Shown here: piece after piece, positions 61,449 through 64,000 of the stretch
Layout: every line of letters starts with the position of its first letter
Position numbering within the stretch: the first letter of the stretch is position 1
DNA from: Agelaius tricolor
Taxonomy: Eukaryota; Chordata; Aves; Passeriformes; Icteridae
Reading direction: 5' to 3'
Assembly (NCBI GenBank): GCA_023055355.1
Contig: JALJCS010000022.1
Coordinates: 12,912,501 to 12,976,500 of the forward strand
DNA length: 64,000 nucleotides
Position numbers and translations under genes: made by a program
Notes under the pieces: model-generated
The model's database searches: none
What the model saw: the letters and a program-made list of their open reading frames with translations, nothing else
Told to the model about the DNA's origin: nothing

Positions 61449-62944
61449 ATATAATTAAATTTGCTCAGTGTGACCATTAGTTGCCCTTCTATGACACTTC
61501 ACTTGCACAGAATGACTTTGTTAGGAAAGAGAACACCTGTGGTGGTGGAGGGCAGGGAAAGCCCCAAAGGCACTCCTAAGTCATAATTAGCTTTGTGATG
61601 CATAAACACCCACCAAAAAGAGATTCCAGCTCTCCCCCAAAGAAACCATTCTGGGAAAGGATCCAGCACCTTAAATAGAGGGTCTCCAAATCCTGGGTGT
61701 TAACGTTGGACAGGACAGCCAGAAAATGGGGCTGAAAGCTGTGCAGCCAGGGCTGGGGAAAGAAGTCCCAAAATGGAAGAAGGAATGGGAAAGAAGGGTG
61801 GGAAGTGGGGCATGGGAAGTCCCACGGCTGCCCAGTGCTCACCCCAGGCTGCTCCAACACAGAGCCACAGTAAACTTAGCACTAAGCCTCGGTTTAAAAA
61901 TTCACAGAGTTTTTATATGATAATTACTGTTATTATAACTGGCCCGTGAAATAAACACCTCTCCCAATTATGCCAAAGGCATGAGGTCCTTCAGAGACAG
62001 AAATCTCACAATAAGATTTACTTTCAGCATAACGATGTAGAGGGAGAGAGGTGCAAGATGAATAACAATAATATTATAGTACATATAACGTATGTTTTAA
62101 TTAGCTAAAGGTAATCAAATGAGGTTTGTCACGATTATATTAAGGTCAGGTCTCCACATGGTTTCATCAACAACATATTAAGACAAGGGAGGTGATGCCA
62201 AATTGGGGTTTAAACCTAATCAACATAATTAAACAAAGCAAGAACATGTGTTTAGAGCTACACCTATTTTACTGATCTCTCTATTTTAATTACTCTTGCA
62301 GAGTAAATATTAGGACCAAAATAACTCCTAATTAAATTTTTTCCATACAAACAGAAAACACAATCTTCTTTTAATTTGCTATTTTTGTCGAACGAATGTA
62401 CAATATCCAGATCTTTTGCAGGAGAAACCGTTTCAAAAGTGTGCTCAAATTATGCTAAACAGCCTAATACATTCCAAAGTATTGACATACTGGCTTCAAA
62501 TGTGTGGGAAACGGGAAACTACACTGGCCCAAAAAAGTCATGGGAAACCATAAAAACAAACTAAGCATAATTTAAACTGATTGGATGCTTCCTTGCAAGA
62601 AGTTCTTGGTTTCTAAATACAAAATGTGGACATTGAAATGTGGTCAAGTTATGACTTAAATTAGAAAAACATGTTTTCTTAGGTTTCTATCTTGCAATAT
62701 TTGGCACAACTCAGACACTGGGGAAAGAGTTATGTCAGTAACATTTCCAAAAGTGTCTAAGTGGCTTTGCCTGGAGTAACACTGAAATGGGACTTAGGCA
62801 CTCAGAAGTCCAGAGGACATGAGTTTGTAAGGGCCTACAAATGTTTAAAGCTGTCTAGGTGTCCAAAAGAACAATAGATGGGCATTTCAAAATTAATTTA
62901 AGTGCTTTTTAAGTTAATGACCGGAAGGGGATGGCATCCCATCC
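61449..62944. other. AT-rich unique DNA
   Basis: 61900-62700 is AT-rich with many taat words and no repeats. No gene recognised. Confidence 0.45.
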
Positions 62945-63014
62945 ATGTCTGTTGAAGATTGGACTTGATGATCTTGGAAGACTTTCCTGACCTTAATGAT
63001 TATATGATTCTACT
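62945..63014 (+). mobile_element. CR1 LINE 3' terminus
   Basis: Only the last 70 bp or so remain: 'gattggacttgatgatcttg', 'gaagactttcctgaccttaa' and 'tgattatatgattctac'. It is an older type. Confidence 0.75.
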
Positions 63015-63267
63015 CTGCATAAAAGACTAGGGATATTTTTAAAGTATCAATCTTTGGAATTAAACCTAATATTCACTCAGGTGATCTGTTTCATGCCTGA
63101 TGCCTCAGATGGGATTTCTCTGAATTTAGTGACATAAATAAAAGCAGAACCAGGTCTGTAAACAGAAGTTGCAGGTAAGGATTCCACACTGGAGGCCTGT
63201 AGCCAAGTTCCTCCTGGAACTTGTGATTAGAGGGAAAACTGCTGTGTCCTGATGTACTTGAAATGTG
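63015..63267. other. Short unique segment
   Basis: Nothing recognised. Confidence 0.5.
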
Positions 63268-63890
63268 TTTCACAGAATCCCACAATGGTTTGGGATGGAG
63301 GGACCTTAAAGCCCATCCTGTTCCTGGCAGGGACACCTCCCACTGTCCCAGCTGCTCCCAGCCCCAGTGTCCAGCCTGGCCTTGGGCACTGCCAGGGATC
63401 CAGGGGCAGCCCCAGCTGCTCTGGGCACCTGTGCCAGGCCTGCCCACCCTGCCAGGGAACAATTCCCAATATCCCATCCAGCCCTGCCCTCTGGCACTGG
63501 GAGCCATTCCCTGGCTCCTGTCCCTCCATCCCTTGTCCCCCTCTCCAGCTCTCCTGGAGCCCCTTTAGGCCCTGCCAGGGGCTCTGAGATCTCCCTGGCG
63601 CCTTCTCTCCTCCTGTTCCAGCTGTCCCAGCCTGGCTCTAGAGGGGCTCCATCCCTCAGAGCATCTCAGTGGCCTCCTCTAGACTTGTTCCAGCAGATCT
63701 GTGTCCTTCCTGTGCTGGGAACCCCAGGGCTGGCTGCAGTGCTCCAGGTGAGATCCCATGAGGGTGTAATAGAGGGGCAGAATCCCTCCCAGTTCATGGG
63801 AGGGTTTCATGTCCAACCTCTCATCTACCAGCACCCCCAAACCCTTCTCCCCAGGGCTGCTCTCAACCCATTTAGAAAGACTGAAGCTGG
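63268..63890 (-). mobile_element. CR1 LINE 3' fragment, minus strand, about 0.6 kb
   Basis: The longest young-type CR1 here. On the plus strand it opens 'cacagaatcccacaatggtt' and 'gagggaccttaaagcccatc'. It runs through 'ggggcagccccagctgctct', 'agggaacaattcccaatatc', 'cctccatcccttgtccccct', 'ggctctgagatctccctggc' and 'cctcctctagacttgttcca', and reaches the C-terminal reverse transcriptase region ('aggtgagatcccatgagggt'). The complementary frames are broken. The 180-codon plus frame through it is antisense CR1, not a gene. Confidence 0.93.
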
Positions 63891-64000
63891 AAATAAAATT
63901 TTCACTTAAGAAGAAGATGAACTAAAGCACCCACCAGGATGGGGGCTTTCCTGTCCCTGGCCTCCAAGGTAACACAGCAAGAGTTAAAAATGTGGGAGAA
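63891..64000. other. Window end, unique
   Basis: Nothing recognised. The sequence is cut by the window edge. Confidence 0.5.

Noticed and set aside
63367..63909. 180-codon plus-strand open frame
   Set aside because: It runs through the complement of a CR1 element; it is the antisense shadow of a retrotransposon.
1..64000. CRISPR arrays, bacterial operons, tRNA and rRNA genes
   Set aside because: No regularly spaced direct repeats with unique spacers, no Shine-Dalgarno-led gene runs and no B-box-like tRNA word in context were found; the window is vertebrate nuclear DNA.

Overview
The window looks like a bird nuclear genome, most likely a neoavian and probably a passerine. I base this on about 19 non-LTR retrotransposon fragments with the avian CR1 3' end (a block reading like 'gtgcccaaggccaggctgga', then 'ggtcccttccaacccaaaccattctgtgattct'), on sparse repeats with no mammalian-type SINE families, and on long AT-rich unique stretches broken by short CpG-rich patches. 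I find no protein-coding gene, rRNA, tRNA or recognisable microRNA. The longest open frames (about 130-180 codons) are antisense CR1, microsatellite translations or unrecognised random-looking frames. The window is therefore intergenic or lies in one large intron, and cannot be assigned to a named locus by reading alone.

Layout. 1-7190 is unique sequence with a 54-bp poly-A tract, an (ATCC)n array and, at about 5.03-5.19 kb, an old MIR/CORE-SINE-like element. 7.19-10.36 kb holds three plus-strand CR1 copies, one expanded internally into a 31-bp minisatellite. 10.4-22.9 kb is mostly unique, with a diverged direct duplicate pair (12.76 and 17.92 kb), an 84-bp tandem duplication, and complementary pentanucleotide arrays at 18.5 and 20.1 kb. 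22.9-31.8 kb is CR1-rich and includes an old CR1 of about 0.8 kb that keeps part of its reverse transcriptase. 31.8-37.6 kb has no recognised transposon and carries a CpG cluster at 36.2 kb. 37.6-40.5 kb has more CR1 pieces.

40.5-49.6 kb is the most distinctive part. It has no young CR1, alternates AT-rich unique blocks with CpG-rich patches (45.5, 46.6-46.8, 47.7 and 49.1-49.4 kb), contains one TATAAATAGG element below a CpG patch, and holds at 48.72-48.96 kb a fossil of an L2-type LINE reverse transcriptase whose frame is still open. After three CR1 copies at 49.6-51.6 kb, 51.6-58.7 kb is again transposon-poor. 58.7-64 kb has a G-rich 21-bp minisatellite, a 240-bp polypurine tract and four CR1 fragments, the last about 0.6 kb long.

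Interpretation (inference): the pattern fits a gene desert or large intron with clustered conserved regulatory DNA, in which one ancient retrotransposon fragment may have been exapted. A multi-species alignment would be the deciding test.
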